A DNA stretch of 64,000 nucleotides from Thalassomonas haliotis (GTDB taxonomy: Bacteria > Pseudomonadota > Gammaproteobacteria > Enterobacterales > Alteromonadaceae), in the NCBI RefSeq assembly GCF_028657945.1, contig NZ_CP059693.1:434001-498000 (forward strand). Reading direction: 5' to 3'. The notes under the pieces were generated by a model, which did no database searches, was not told where the DNA came from, and saw only the letters and a program-made list of their open reading frames with translations. Positions 27,686 through 36,177 of the stretch are shown one piece after another. How positions within the stretch are numbered: the stretch's first letter is position 1; the number at the start of each line of letters is the position of its first letter. A program made the translations under genes and the position numbers.

Positions 27686-28723
27686 TTAGTCATTAAAGCG
27701 CGAGGTGAGTTTGTTCTCACTGATACTCGCTAAAATGCGCTGAAAACTGGTAAAACGGTCCGGGTGGATTTTTTTCTGCTTTGCCGCCTCGATCAGGGCA
27801 CAGCCGGGATCTTTAATATGTTTGCAATCCCTGAACTTGCAGCCGCCGAGAAACTCGCCAAATTCAATAAAGCCGTGGCAGACCTCTTGCGGGGTTAAAT
27901 GCCATAAGCCAAACTCCCGGATCCCCGGGGAGTCGATTAAATCGCCTCCGTGATCAAAATGAAATAAGCGGGCAACTGTGGTGGTATGTTGTCCCAAGCC
28001 AGAATTTTCCGAGACTTCCCGGGTGATCAGTTCCAGTCCCGGCATCAGGCTGTTGGTCAGGGTGGACTTACCGACCCCCGACTGGCCGACAAAGATACTG
28101 GTGTGATCTTTGAGCTGGTCCTTGAGTTCGCTGATGCCCTGTTCGGTTTTATTGCTGGCATACATCACCTGGTAGCCGATATCCCGGTATATTTGCAGCT
28201 GGGCTTCTATGGCTGCCTGGTTGCTGTTATCGAGCAAGTCGACCTTATTAAGCACTATTACCGGGGTGATGCCGGTTTGCTCCGCCGCCACCAGGTAACG
28301 GTCGATAATATCGCCGTTAAAGGCGGGTAATACCGAAGAAACGATCAATATCTGGCTGATATTGGCGGCTATCGGTTTGACGCCGTCATAAACATCGGGG
28401 CGGGATAATACCGAGCTTCTGTCATGTACGGCTTCGATCACACCGGCAATGCTATGCTCGGTTTCTTTGCCCTGGCGCCATAAGACTTTGTCGCCGCACA
28501 CCAGGGATTTTATCGAGCGGCGTAAATTGCAGCGGTAGCTGAGGCCGTCTTCTCCTTCGACATCGGCATGCTGGCCAAAGCGGCTGATGACGACGCCGTG
28601 CCGGGCATCGCCTAATTCGTCGTCCTGCCACTGGTGTTTATCGGCTTTGTTGCGTATTTTTTTTTCTTGGTTCGCCTTGATGCGCCGTGCCTGACCTTTG
28701 GTCAGCTTTGCTCTCTTAGCCAC
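27686..28723 (-). CDS. rsgA: small-subunit ribosome biogenesis GTPase RsgA
   Basis: A circularly permuted GTPase that matures the 30S subunit. The 345-residue protein has a basic N-terminal tail (MAKRAKLTKGQARR), an OB fold, and the G motifs in permuted order: NKVD, then GQSGVGKST, then DSPG. The C-terminal zinc finger is GCKFRDCKHIKDPGCAL. It is divergent from orn, as in E. coli, and first in rsgA-psd-ugpQ. Confidence 0.96.
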   Translation of the reverse strand: MAKRAKLTKGQARRIKANQEKKIRNKADKHQWQDDELGDARHGVVISRFGQHADVEGEDGLSYRCNLRRSIKSLVCGDKVLWRQGKETEHSIAGVIEAVHDRSSVLSRPDVYDGVKPIAANISQILIVSSVLPAFNGDIIDRYLVAAEQTGITPVIVLNKVDLLDNSNQAAIEAQLQIYRDIGYQVMYASNKTEQGISELKDQLKDHTSIFVGQSGVGKSTLTNSLMPGLELITREVSENSGLGQHTTTVARLFHFDHGGDLIDSPGIREFGLWHLTPQEVCHGFIEFGEFLGGCKFRDCKHIKDPGCALIEAAKQKKIHPDRFTSFQRILASISENKLTSRFND

Positions 28724-29024
28724 GAAATTTTGTCATCTTTATCTGATTTACCTAGCGTTATATCCCCGCTTTACCGGCGATGGCAGCGGAAAAAATATCT
28801 TAAATCCGGTTGTTTGTTAGCTATTATACCCAAATCACACCAAGATGCAGTTATCCGCGGCAATTTAAAATGCTTTGGGCAAGGTATTGATTCGGTATAT
28901 ACTTAATTATTGATATTTTTTCTAATACCAACCACGTGTACTGCTTAGGATCGTCTTTTGAGTTAAGTGCCTGCCAAAGTGGTGTTGTGTTGTTAGGCGT
29001 TAACCGGTTTTTTAAGGGAAATTT
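28724..29024. other. divergent rsgA/orn promoter region
   Basis: About 300 bases with no plausible gene. It must hold promoters for rsgA (leftward) and orn (rightward). The segment from about 28822 to 28850 (TATACCCAAATCAC followed by CAAGATGCA) resembles a short extragenic repeat often met in marine gammaproteobacteria, but only one copy is seen in this window. Confidence 0.35.
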
Positions 29025-29570
29025 ATGGCGTTGTGTGATACCAATTTAATCTGGCTGGATCTGGAAATGACAGGTCTGGAGCCGGAAACGGATGTTATTC
29101 TGGAAATGGCGACGATAGTCACCGACAGCCAGCTAAATATTTTGGCGGAAGGACCCGTTTTCGCCATTGCTCAGCCAAAAGATGTCCTGGATAACATGAG
29201 TCCCTGGTGTGTTGAGCATCACGGCCGTTCCGGTTTAACCCAAAGATGCCTGGAAAGCGCAACTGATTTGCAGCAGGCAATGACGGCAAGCCTGGCGTTT
29301 ATCGAACAATATGTGCCCAAAGGGGTTTCCCCTATGTGCGGCAACAGCATAGGCCAGGACCGGCGTTTTATTAATAAATATATGCCGGAATTTGAAGATT
29401 ATTTTCACTACCGTAATCTCGATGTCAGCACTATCAAGGAGCTGGCCCGCCGCTGGAAACCTGAGGTGCTGGCCAAAGTCAAAAAACAAGCCACGCATTT
29501 AGCCCTGGATGATATCCGCGAATCCATTGCCGAATTAAAAGTGTACCAGCAGCATTTTTTCAAGCTTTAA
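29025..29570 (+). CDS. orn: oligoribonuclease
   Basis: A 181-residue DEDDh 3'-5' exonuclease that degrades 2-5 nt RNA oligomers, including pGpG from cyclic di-GMP breakdown. Exo I is [14 protein letters not shown], Exo II includes [11 protein letters not shown], and Exo III is [11 protein letters not shown] with the catalytic His. It is preceded by an AAGGGAA site and is followed by a hairpin at 29581. Confidence 0.97.
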   Translation: MALCDTNLIWLDLEMTGLEPETDVILEMATIVTDSQLNILAEGPVFAIAQPKDVLDNMSPWCVEHHGRSGLTQRCLESATDLQQAMTASLAFIEQYVPKGVSPMCGNSIGQDRRFINKYMPEFEDYFHYRNLDVSTIKELARRWKPEVLAKVKKQATHLALDDIRESIAELKVYQQHFFKL

Positions 29571-29580
29571 TTGTCTGTTG

Positions 29581-29605
29581 TGACCGCTGGTTTGTTCAGC
29601 GGTCA
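29581..29605 (+). terminator. hairpin downstream of orn
   Basis: A perfect 9-bp stem (29581-29589 with 29597-29605) with a 7-nt loop starts 11 bases after the orn stop. It lacks a T-tract, so it may be a stabilising or weak terminating hairpin. Confidence 0.45.
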
Positions 29606-30142
29606 GGAATCTGTTCAGGCCAGTTTCTGCGCAAGAAAATCCAGCCGTAACTTTATCTTAGGGATAAATACCGGTTACCCGGATACAGACCCGAGTTTTT
29701 CAATTTCCAGAGCCGGATGGCAAGATCATAACCCTGTCCAACCAACCCTAGTGCTGGTGGGGAAGAAAGGTGGTGCTGATAGTCGGATAATGCTGGATAA
29801 ACACTTTGATTTGCGGCAATACCCGCTGTCTGCTGATGTCTTGGTGATAGCGCGTTCGGTGGCTCTTCCCGGCTATTGAGTAGCGCGGCATTGCCAGTAA
29901 AACCCTTACCTTCCCTGAGCTGGGAGGCTTTACGCCTGATAGGGTAAAAATTTAATACTGAGCCTGGCCTCCAGGGCGCTGATCTGCCCTCAGCTAGGAT
30001 CGGCGTAGTTTTCAGGTTTTGACCATGGCAATATTATCGGCACAATATTATCGGCATAATGGAGATTTGGAGATTTTTCTTGCAGGTCTGACCAGTATGG
30101 TTAACAATGAATTTTTGTTTATCGACTCATTGGGAAATTAAC
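29606..30142. other. intergenic stretch between orn and the DUF4442 gene
   Basis: About 540 bases with no convincing gene. A frame starting with TTG directly after the orn stop runs to 29879, but it reads through the orn hairpin, has no ribosome binding site and resembles nothing. A 14-base unit CAATATTATCGGCA is repeated exactly twice in tandem at 30029-30056. E. coli keeps tRNA-Gly genes in this interval; none is visible here. Confidence 0.45.
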
Positions 30143-30652
30143 ATGGCCAATCGTTTCAGCCGGTATGTCGCCGCCATTAACAAGACACCTGCTTTTATGC
30201 GCTCTGCGCTGTTGACGAAATTATTTTGCTCTCAGGTAAAATACGCGAAAACCTCAGGGGTGAAGTTGTTGAAGATCAGTCATCATCAGACGGAACTGCT
30301 GCTGGAAAACAAGAAAAAAGTACAAAACCATATCGGCGGTATTCACGCCGTTGCCGCCGCAGTATTGGCGGAATCTGCCACCGGAATCGTCTTTGGCATG
30401 AACGTACCCGACAGCCGCTTGCCGTTGTTAAAGTCGATGAATATTCGCTATCAGCGACGCATGCAGGGTAACCTGGTGGCAAAAGCCCGGTTAACGGATG
30501 AGCAGATCGCCGATATCAAGCAATCGGAAAAAGGCGATATTGTGGTGCCGGTAACGATCACCGACGAGTCGGGTCAGCCGCCGATCGAATGTGAAATGAA
30601 CTGGGCCTGGGTCAATAAAAAGCCCAAGGCAGAGGTGGTTGGCAAAAGCTGA
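30143..30652 (+). CDS. DUF4442 domain protein (hotdog-fold, acyl-thioesterase-like)
   Basis: A 169-residue soluble protein from the ATG at 30143, which has a GGGAAA site; the frame also opens upstream at 30107 without one. The GGIHAVAAAVLAESATGIVFG helix region, which would be the central helix of a hotdog fold, and the following beta-strands identify DUF4442, a family distantly related to acyl-CoA thioesterases. No enzymatic activity is established. It is transcribed alone, between orn and the large kinase-like gene. Confidence 0.82.
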   Translation: MANRFSRYVAAINKTPAFMRSALLTKLFCSQVKYAKTSGVKLLKISHHQTELLLENKKKVQNHIGGIHAVAAAVLAESATGIVFGMNVPDSRLPLLKSMNIRYQRRMQGNLVAKARLTDEQIADIKQSEKGDIVVPVTITDESGQPPIECEMNWAWVNKKPKAEVVGKS

Positions 30653-30682
30653 TCCCGAAAAAGATGAAATAATCTTCATATC

Positions 30683-30708
30683 CGCTGCCGATTAATGCCC
30701 CGGCAGCG
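30683..30708 (+). terminator. hairpin after the DUF4442 gene
   Basis: A perfect 8-bp GC-rich stem (30683-30690 with 30701-30708) with a 10-nt loop lies 30 bases after the stop. A T-tract is weak or absent. Confidence 0.45.
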
Positions 30709-30836
30709 ATAAGCATTGCTTCTTATGGTCAATTCCCTACACTAGAGGGTAGAAATTTATAAATCCGCTCTTGTTGTAACCGTAGGGAATAATTCGGTTT
30801 AATCTGCTATTTTCGTAGGTTGGCCGTTAACCATTT

Positions 30837-33800
30837 ATGAATAAAGCCGCAGAAAAACCCCTTTATCGCCAGTTTGCGCCTATGCTGGCTGCTATTTTTA
30901 TTTTAATGCTTCTTATCCTGCCGCTGGTGTTAACCTTAAGCTATCTGAGTGAAAAACAGCTGGGCGCTGCACAACAAGAGCAGTTGGCTAAGGTACAGCA
31001 GCAAAACCAGTATCTGCAATACCGGCAAAAAAATCAGACGCTGTTTAGCCAGCTGTTATCGGAAACCGATGCTGGGCAATTTTCCCATTTATATCGGCGT
31101 TTGCAGGCTAACTGGCAAACCCTGGCGGGACAAATTCCGGGTAGCGGAAGTGAAAATATCTTATCCGGCGATAGTGCCTTATCCGAGGGGGTGAAACGCC
31201 TGGCGGCAAGCAGTAAAGCTAATATTCAGTTAAAACAGCAAAGTATTATTCAATTGCAGCTGGTAGCGGATGCCCTGGGCAATATTATCTTCAATAAGCA
31301 GGGGCAGCTGGATTTGCTTTCTCGGCAGCTGCAATCGGATAACGTCAGTGATGCGGTGACCGTTAGCCGGGCCCGGGCACAGGGTAAGATATATACAGAA
31401 TTGGCCCGTTATAAGCAATTGGAAAGTTTGCTGGCTCAGCTGCGGGTGCTATTTGCCGATCTGGATCTGCAATTACCCTTAAGCGATTTTGAACAGCTCA
31501 GAAACCGTGCCGGTGAAGTCTTAACCATTGCCGGCGAATTGGCGACGGAGCAAGGGCAAGATCTCCAGCTGATGGCGCTTAGCGATGAAATGAGTAAATT
31601 ATCGGCATTATTGCTGACGCAGCAGCGTGCCCTGGCAAAATGGCAGGGACATTTGCGTCTGGCGCATGAGTTTCGTCAAGCTTTAGCTGCCGACAGGGAT
31701 AAGGTCCACCAGTTGCTGGCCAATAAACCGCTAGTTGTAGCGCAAGGCCGAAAAGCTGACTCGCTTGCTGGAGTACAAGCTTGGCTGCTTGTCCATACCC
31801 GGGGACAACCGCTGTTTTTTGCCGTTAGCTTATCCGCGGCTCTGGCAATTGCCGTTTTCTTGCTCCTGCTGCGCTTACACCTGCGGCTAAAGGCTTATGC
31901 CAGGCAAAGTTTTGCCCTGTGTGAGCAGTTAACCGCCGGTGAGCAAGTGAATGCAGGTTTCATCAGCTCTTTTGAAAACAGTCGCTTTCTCCGCATATTC
32001 AGCCAGATGAAAAAGCCGGAGAGCATTGCTGAAGAGGTCAAACGCCTTAGCCAAGGTTACCGGATGCAGCTTAAAACCCTGGCGCAAAAAAACCATGTGC
32101 TTTATTGGCAGCAGGACGGAGAATTTACTCTGGCCCGGCAATTAAACCGGGGCAGCAAGTATGTGTTACATCAGGCGATAACGATCGCCAGCTGGCGTCA
32201 TGCCTTCCCCGGTGAGGAAGTGAAAAAACTAATTGCTGCCGCCCGTAAAGTCAAAAAAAGCTCGGAAACGCAAAATATCCGGGTGTTCACTCATTCGGGA
32301 GAGTTGCTGGCTATTTCACTGTGTTATCGGGAGCATTATTTTTTCGGCACCGCTATCAATATTGATGTTATTGCCGGTTATGAACAGCAACTGCTGTTAT
32401 TAAAGCAGGAGTCTCAAGAGCAGCAGCAGGCCCGGCAATTGCTGGCGCAACAAGGGCATCAACAATTACATCATTTACTGACCGTTGCCGGTTTGCAGGT
32501 GCAAAGCCTGTCATGCGGCGCTGCTATTCCACCCCGGCAGCTGTCCCGGCAACTTACCCGGGCGTCCGACTGGCTCAGCCAGTATGAACTGTTGGCCGCC
32601 TTAAAGGATAAGCAGCTGGTGATGGCGCTGCAGGATGTGGACCTGGAGAATGAGATCCATGCCGCCATGTACAACCTGATGGCACAGGGGCGGTTACAAC
32701 AAAACACCTTAGTGCTCGATTGCGACCCCGGTCTGAGCAGCCAGGTTACGTTAGATGTCCGCTTATTTCATGAATTGCTTTATGCCGCCTACCGTTTGTT
32801 GCTTGCCGGCATATTTAAAGGGCAATTAACTTTTGCTTTTAAACTCAAAGATAAGCAGCCGGGACAGCAACTGGTGCAAGTGACTGCCGAGCTTGCTGCC
32901 AGCCAGGGGTTTAGCCGTTTACCCGCCTTGCTTGAGCTGCTCAATAAGCAGGATAAATTTCCGCAAGATTTGGGCGGCAAAGCGCTTATTGAATATTTTC
33001 AGTTGTTGTTGATTCGCCACCATGGCAGTAACCTCCTGGCCGAGCTTACCGGGCAGGGGTATCGCCTGGTTTTCGATTTACCTTTGACACCGGCTAGCGC
33101 GGTTGAAGTTAAATCGGCTCCCGATGAGCCGACACCCTTAACCCTGGCGTGTCTGTCGGATAACAGCAAGCTGCAACAGCAAGTGAGCCGGTTGCTTAAA
33201 CCGCTTAAACTGGCGGCTTATAGCGCAGTTGATGACTTGATTGCTGAGCTGACTCCGGGGCAACTTAAGAGCCGTCCGCTGGATGTCATTTTAGTTGGTG
33301 AAGCGCCGTTTACCGGGGCAAAAGAGCAACTCCTCACCCATATAGCAACCTTGCCCGAGGCATTGCAGCCTAAGCTTCTGGTATTACAGCCGGAAGTTTC
33401 ACAGGTCAATGAGCTGGGTTTTTACTCGTCGGCAACCGCTTTAATATCACGGCAAAATCTGCTCAGGGAAATTCATTCCCTGGCGCAACAGCAAGCAAAA
33501 ACCAATCTTTTGTTTAAGCCACAGGTATGCAGGCAATATGCTTTTGTCGGCACTGAAGTGGAAGTTTTACTCGGGGTGAGGGAGCCGGGCAAGCATCAGG
33601 CATTGATTGCCGTTTTAAACTGGCTCGGCTTGCGGGTGCGTCTGGCCGCAAACAGCAAAAGTACGCAAGAAATGTGGTATAGCGGACGTTTTCTGCTGCT
33701 AATCTCGGAATTTTCATTGCCGGCGTTTGTTGAGCTGGATAAGGGAAAATCCTTTGAACGCGGCCTGTTTAGCTTGTCCGGGGGAGAATGCTACGCCGGC

Positions 33801-34415
33801 AAGGAAAGTGCTAAGGGCTGGCGCATAGAGCAGCTTCCTGCGCTGTCGGATTTACCCGCTCTGGTTACCTTGTTAAGACCCTGGCTAAAAGAGCAGGAAC
33901 AGGAAAAAGCGCAGCAGCAAAAAGCAGAACAATCCCATGAAAAAAGTGGCCAGCCACAGCTTGTGCCTGTGGCAGGTGCGTACAGCAAGCATCAACCTGC
34001 CCCCCCCGGCATAGCCGGTTATTCCGCTGAGTTGCAGGAATTTGCCGTGCAGCAGTTATTACACAGCCAAGACGATGAAAGTGAAGTTGTGGCGGCATTT
34101 GATTTGCAGCGCTACACTCACCACCAGCACTCGGCTGAGCTGGCGGCATATATGCTGGATGAGTACCTGGCGGATAACCGCGAATACCTGGCGCAGTTAA
34201 CCACGGCTTTCCAGTCCAGGCATTTTCAAAAAGCAGGCAAGATGCTGACTTTACTTGAAAATAATGCCGGTATACTTGCCGCAGATAATTTATTTTCCCT
34301 TTGTCGGCAAATGCAGACAATCATAGGGCAAAAACACCTGAAAAAGGCGGATGCTTTGCTTGAGCAAACCCGGCAGGAGCTGGATGCCATAGAACATTAT
34401 GCCGAAAGCATTTAA
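30837..34415 (+). CDS. hybrid histidine-kinase-like membrane protein with apparently degenerate catalytic modules
   Basis: A 1192-residue protein with a transmembrane helix at about 15-37, a large helical periplasmic region (about 40-322), a second helix at about 325-348, and then a layout like BarA/ArcB. Region 530-560 replaces HisKA without an H-E-x-x-x-P motif. Region 600-760 looks like a HATPase without the N-box asparagines. Regions 765-890 and 904-1020 look like two receivers; the first has Gly (ILVG) where the phosphorylated Asp should be. Region 1089-1192 looks like an HPt domain with Thr in place of the His. It is very rich in Gln and Leu. The fold assignments are mine by eye. It may be a pseudokinase scaffold or sensor; the DUF1289 gene follows at once. 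Confidence 0.7.
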   Translation: MNKAAEKPLYRQFAPMLAAIFILMLLILPLVLTLSYLSEKQLGAAQQEQLAKVQQQNQYLQYRQKNQTLFSQLLSETDAGQFSHLYRRLQANWQTLAGQIPGSGSENILSGDSALSEGVKRLAASSKANIQLKQQSIIQLQLVADALGNIIFNKQGQLDLLSRQLQSDNVSDAVTVSRARAQGKIYTELARYKQLESLLAQLRVLFADLDLQLPLSDFEQLRNRAGEVLTIAGELATEQGQDLQLMALSDEMSKLSALLLTQQRALAKWQGHLRLAHEFRQALAADRDKVHQLLANKPLVVAQGRKADSLAGVQAWLLVHTRGQPLFFAVSLSAALAIAVFLLLLRLHLRLKAYARQSFALCEQLTAGEQVNAGFISSFENSRFLRIFSQMKKPESIAEEVKRLSQGYRMQLKTLAQKNHVLYWQQDGEFTLARQLNRGSKYVLHQAITIASWRHAFPGEEVKKLIAAARKVKKSSETQNIRVFTHSGELLAISLCYREHYFFGTAINIDVIAGYEQQLLLLKQESQEQQQARQLLAQQGHQQLHHLLTVAGLQVQSLSCGAAIPPRQLSRQLTRASDWLSQYELLAALKDKQLVMALQDVDLENEIHAAMYNLMAQGRLQQNTLVLDCDPGLSSQVTLDVRLFHELLYAAYRLLLAGIFKGQLTFAFKLKDKQPGQQLVQVTAELAASQGFSRLPALLELLNKQDKFPQDLGGKALIEYFQLLLIRHHGSNLLAELTGQGYRLVFDLPLTPASAVEVKSAPDEPTPLTLACLSDNSKLQQQVSRLLKPLKLAAYSAVDDLIAELTPGQLKSRPLDVILVGEAPFTGAKEQLLTHIATLPEALQPKLLVLQPEVSQVNELGFYSSATALISRQNLLREIHSLAQQQAKTNLLFKPQVCRQYAFVGTEVEVLLGVREPGKHQALIAVLNWLGLRVRLAANSKSTQEMWYSGRFLLLISEFSLPAFVELDKGKSFERGLFSLSGGECYAGKESAKGWRIEQLPALSDLPALVTLLRPWLKEQEQEKAQQQKAEQSHEKSGQPQLVPVAGAYSKHQPAPPGIAGYSAELQEFAVQQLLHSQDDESEVVAAFDLQRYTHHQHSAELAAYMLDEYLADNREYLAQLTTAFQSRHFQKAGKMLTLLENNAGILAADNLFSLCRQMQTIIGQKHLKKADALLEQTRQELDAIEHYAESI

Positions 34416-34427
34416 GGGATGAAACTT

Positions 34428-34772
34428 ATGAAAGCCACTAAGGCTCAAGAGCCTTCAGCCAATAAAGAGCCTTCAGCTAGCAAAGAGCCTTCAGCCAGTA
34501 AAGAGCCTTCAGCCAATAAAGAGCCTTCAGTCGGCAAAGAGTCTTCAGCCAGTAAAGAGCCTTCAGCCAATAAAGAGCCTTCAGTCGGCAAAGAGCCTTC
34601 AGCCGAAGTAAAAAGTCCCTGTGTGCGTAATTGCTGCCTGGACCATCAGGACTATTGCCTGGGGTGTTTTCGCCACCTGGATGAAATTACCGGCTGGTCC
34701 GAATTGAGTCATGAACAAAAGCGTCAGGTATTAGGGCAATGCCGGATAAGAAGAAGAAATCGTCAACCTTAA
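34428..34772 (+). CDS. DUF1289 cysteine-rich protein with N-terminal hexapeptide repeats
   Basis: The C-terminal half is a standard DUF1289 domain: SPCVRNCCLD, then a CLGCFRHLDEITGW block and a final Cys with an Arg-rich tail, four or more conserved cysteines that probably bind a metal. The N-terminal half consists of nine tandem Glu-Pro-Ser-x-x-Lys units, encoded by an 18-base repeat. DUF1289 proteins are normally about 60-80 residues, so the repeat is an extension. I favour the ATG at 34428, 8 bases from AAGGGA, over 34419. The gene lies 12 bases after the kinase-like gene, so the two are likely co-transcribed. Confidence 0.88.
   Translation: MKATKAQEPSANKEPSASKEPSASKEPSANKEPSVGKESSASKEPSANKEPSVGKEPSAEVKSPCVRNCCLDHQDYCLGCFRHLDEITGWSELSHEQKRQVLGQCRIRRRNRQP
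34440..34612 (+). repeat. 18-bp in-frame tandem repeat (about nine units) in the DUF1289 gene
   Basis: The unit is GAGCCTTCAGCCAATAAA with small variations (GCCAGT, GCTAGC, GTCGGC at the variable positions). It encodes Glu-Pro-Ser-(Ala/Val)-(Asn/Ser/Gly)-Lys. The near identity of the units suggests recent slippage expansion, so copy number may vary between strains without a frameshift. Confidence 0.92.
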
Positions 34773-34783
34773 GTCAATATTGC

Positions 34784-34813
34784 CCTGAACCTGGCTGTTA
34801 CGCCAGGTTCAGG
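34784..34813. terminator. bidirectional hairpin between DUF1289 and queG
   Basis: A perfect 12-bp stem (34784-34795 with 34802-34813) with a 6-nt loop overlaps the queG stop codon and sits between two convergent genes. There is no T-tract on either side, so termination efficiency is uncertain. Confidence 0.6.
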
Positions 34814-35969
34814 CGTCGCGGGGCAGGCCTTTTTCGATAGAGCGGATCAAGCGCCCGGTCAGCCGCTGGTTTACTTCGGTGATTTTAATTTCTTGCTTTG
34901 CTTGTTCGGCTTTGCGCTGCTGCTGTGTTAATGCCCACCGGATATGCTCCGCCACCATAGGCTCGGCATCCGGTAATTTTGCCGCTAAGGCGCTGACAAT
35001 TGCCCCTGAAACACCGGCATTGCCCAATGCCACGGCAATGTTACGTTGCCAGCAGGCATAACCTATACGCCGTATCGGCGAGCCCTGGGTTTTATCCAGA
35101 AATTCAGTTTCGCTCCAGGCAAACAGGGTTAACAGGCTGACATCATCGAAATTATTGCGCGGCTGAAAGTCATCTTCCTGGCCGAGCTTGGCAAATTTGT
35201 TCCAGGGACAAATTAGCTGGCAGTCGTCACAGCCGTAGATGCGGTTGCCGATCAGCGGGCGGAACTCTTCCGGGATAGCATCACGTAGCTCTATGGTTAA
35301 ATAGGAAATACAGCGCCTGGCATCGACAGTATAAGGGGCAACAATAGCCTGGGTCGGACAGATTTTCAGGCAGGCAACACAATGGCCGCAGTCGTTTTCA
35401 GGTGCCGAATCACACGGCAGGGGAATATCGACCAACAGCTCGCCGAGAAAAAACCAGGAACCCGCCTGTTTGTTGATTAATAAGCTGTGTTTGCCGACCC
35501 AGCCCAAGCCGGCTTTTTCCGCCAGCGGCCGCTCAAGTACCGGGGCAGAATCGACAAAAGGACGAAAATTAAATTGCTGGCAATGCTCCTTAATTTTTTT
35601 GCCTAACTGTTGCAGGCGCTTGCGCATTAACTTGTGGTAATCCCGTCCCAGGGCATAGCGGCTGATATAGGCATGATCTTTCTTTTTTAGCAGTTTGGCA
35701 AATTTGGCATCCGTGGGCAGGTAATCCAGGCGCACACTGATCACTGAGACGGTGCCGGGTTCTAGTTCATCCGGGCGTGCGCGCATCATGCCGTGGCGTG
35801 CCATATAATCCATATTGCCGTGATAGCCCTGTTCCAGCCAGTGGCTTAGTGCCGCTTCATGCCCGGACAGGTCGATATCTGAGATCCCCACCTGGGAAAA
35901 TCCCAGTTCCCGGCCCCAAAACTTGATTTTTTCGGCTAATTCCTGATAGTTGATGGTAGAGGATGACAT
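34809..35969 (-). CDS. queG: epoxyqueuosine reductase QueG
   Basis: Catalyses the last step of queuosine synthesis in tRNA, reducing epoxyqueuosine, with cobalamin and two [4Fe-4S] clusters. The 386-residue protein has the N-terminal GxxxxGFSQVGISD-type region, a DSAPVLERPLAEKAGLGWVG segment, and the two cluster motifs CGHCVACLKICPTQAI and CDDCQLICPWN. The C-terminal HEAT-like region follows. It is divergent from nnr, exactly as in E. coli. Confidence 0.96.
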   Translation of the reverse strand: MSSSTINYQELAEKIKFWGRELGFSQVGISDIDLSGHEAALSHWLEQGYHGNMDYMARHGMMRARPDELEPGTVSVISVRLDYLPTDAKFAKLLKKKDHAYISRYALGRDYHKLMRKRLQQLGKKIKEHCQQFNFRPFVDSAPVLERPLAEKAGLGWVGKHSLLINKQAGSWFFLGELLVDIPLPCDSAPENDCGHCVACLKICPTQAIVAPYTVDARRCISYLTIELRDAIPEEFRPLIGNRIYGCDDCQLICPWNKFAKLGQEDDFQPRNNFDDVSLLTLFAWSETEFLDKTQGSPIRRIGYACWQRNIAVALGNAGVSGAIVSALAAKLPDAEPMVAEHIRWALTQQQRKAEQAKQEIKITEVNQRLTGRLIRSIEKGLPRDA

Positions 35970-36177
35970 GGATGAGATAGTGATGCCTGCAAATAAACTG
36001 CGAAAAATTCAGCCGTCAGTTTACCACAGCCAGCCCCAGGTGCTAAACATGTTAATAAAAATGAGGCCGGATTTGCGGCAAATCAAGAAATGATGCCGTG
36101 CCCTGAATCCGGTAGCCGTGTTCAGGGGGACAGCGTAGAAGCTTAGTGGATGGAAAACGGGAAAGGATGTGAAAACT

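Noticed and set aside
28822-28850. TATACCCAA...CAAGATGCA segment as a miniature mobile element
   Set aside because: Only one copy is seen in the window and no terminal inverted repeats or target-site duplication could be found; kept only as a note in the rsgA/orn region.
29571-29879. 102-residue frame starting with TTG directly after orn
   Set aside because: It begins one base after the orn stop, runs through the orn hairpin, has no ribosome binding site and resembles no protein family.
29606-30142. tRNA-Gly genes expected from E. coli synteny between orn and queG
   Set aside because: No tRNA-like acceptor stem, T-arm (GGTTCGAATC-type) sequence or CCA end is visible.
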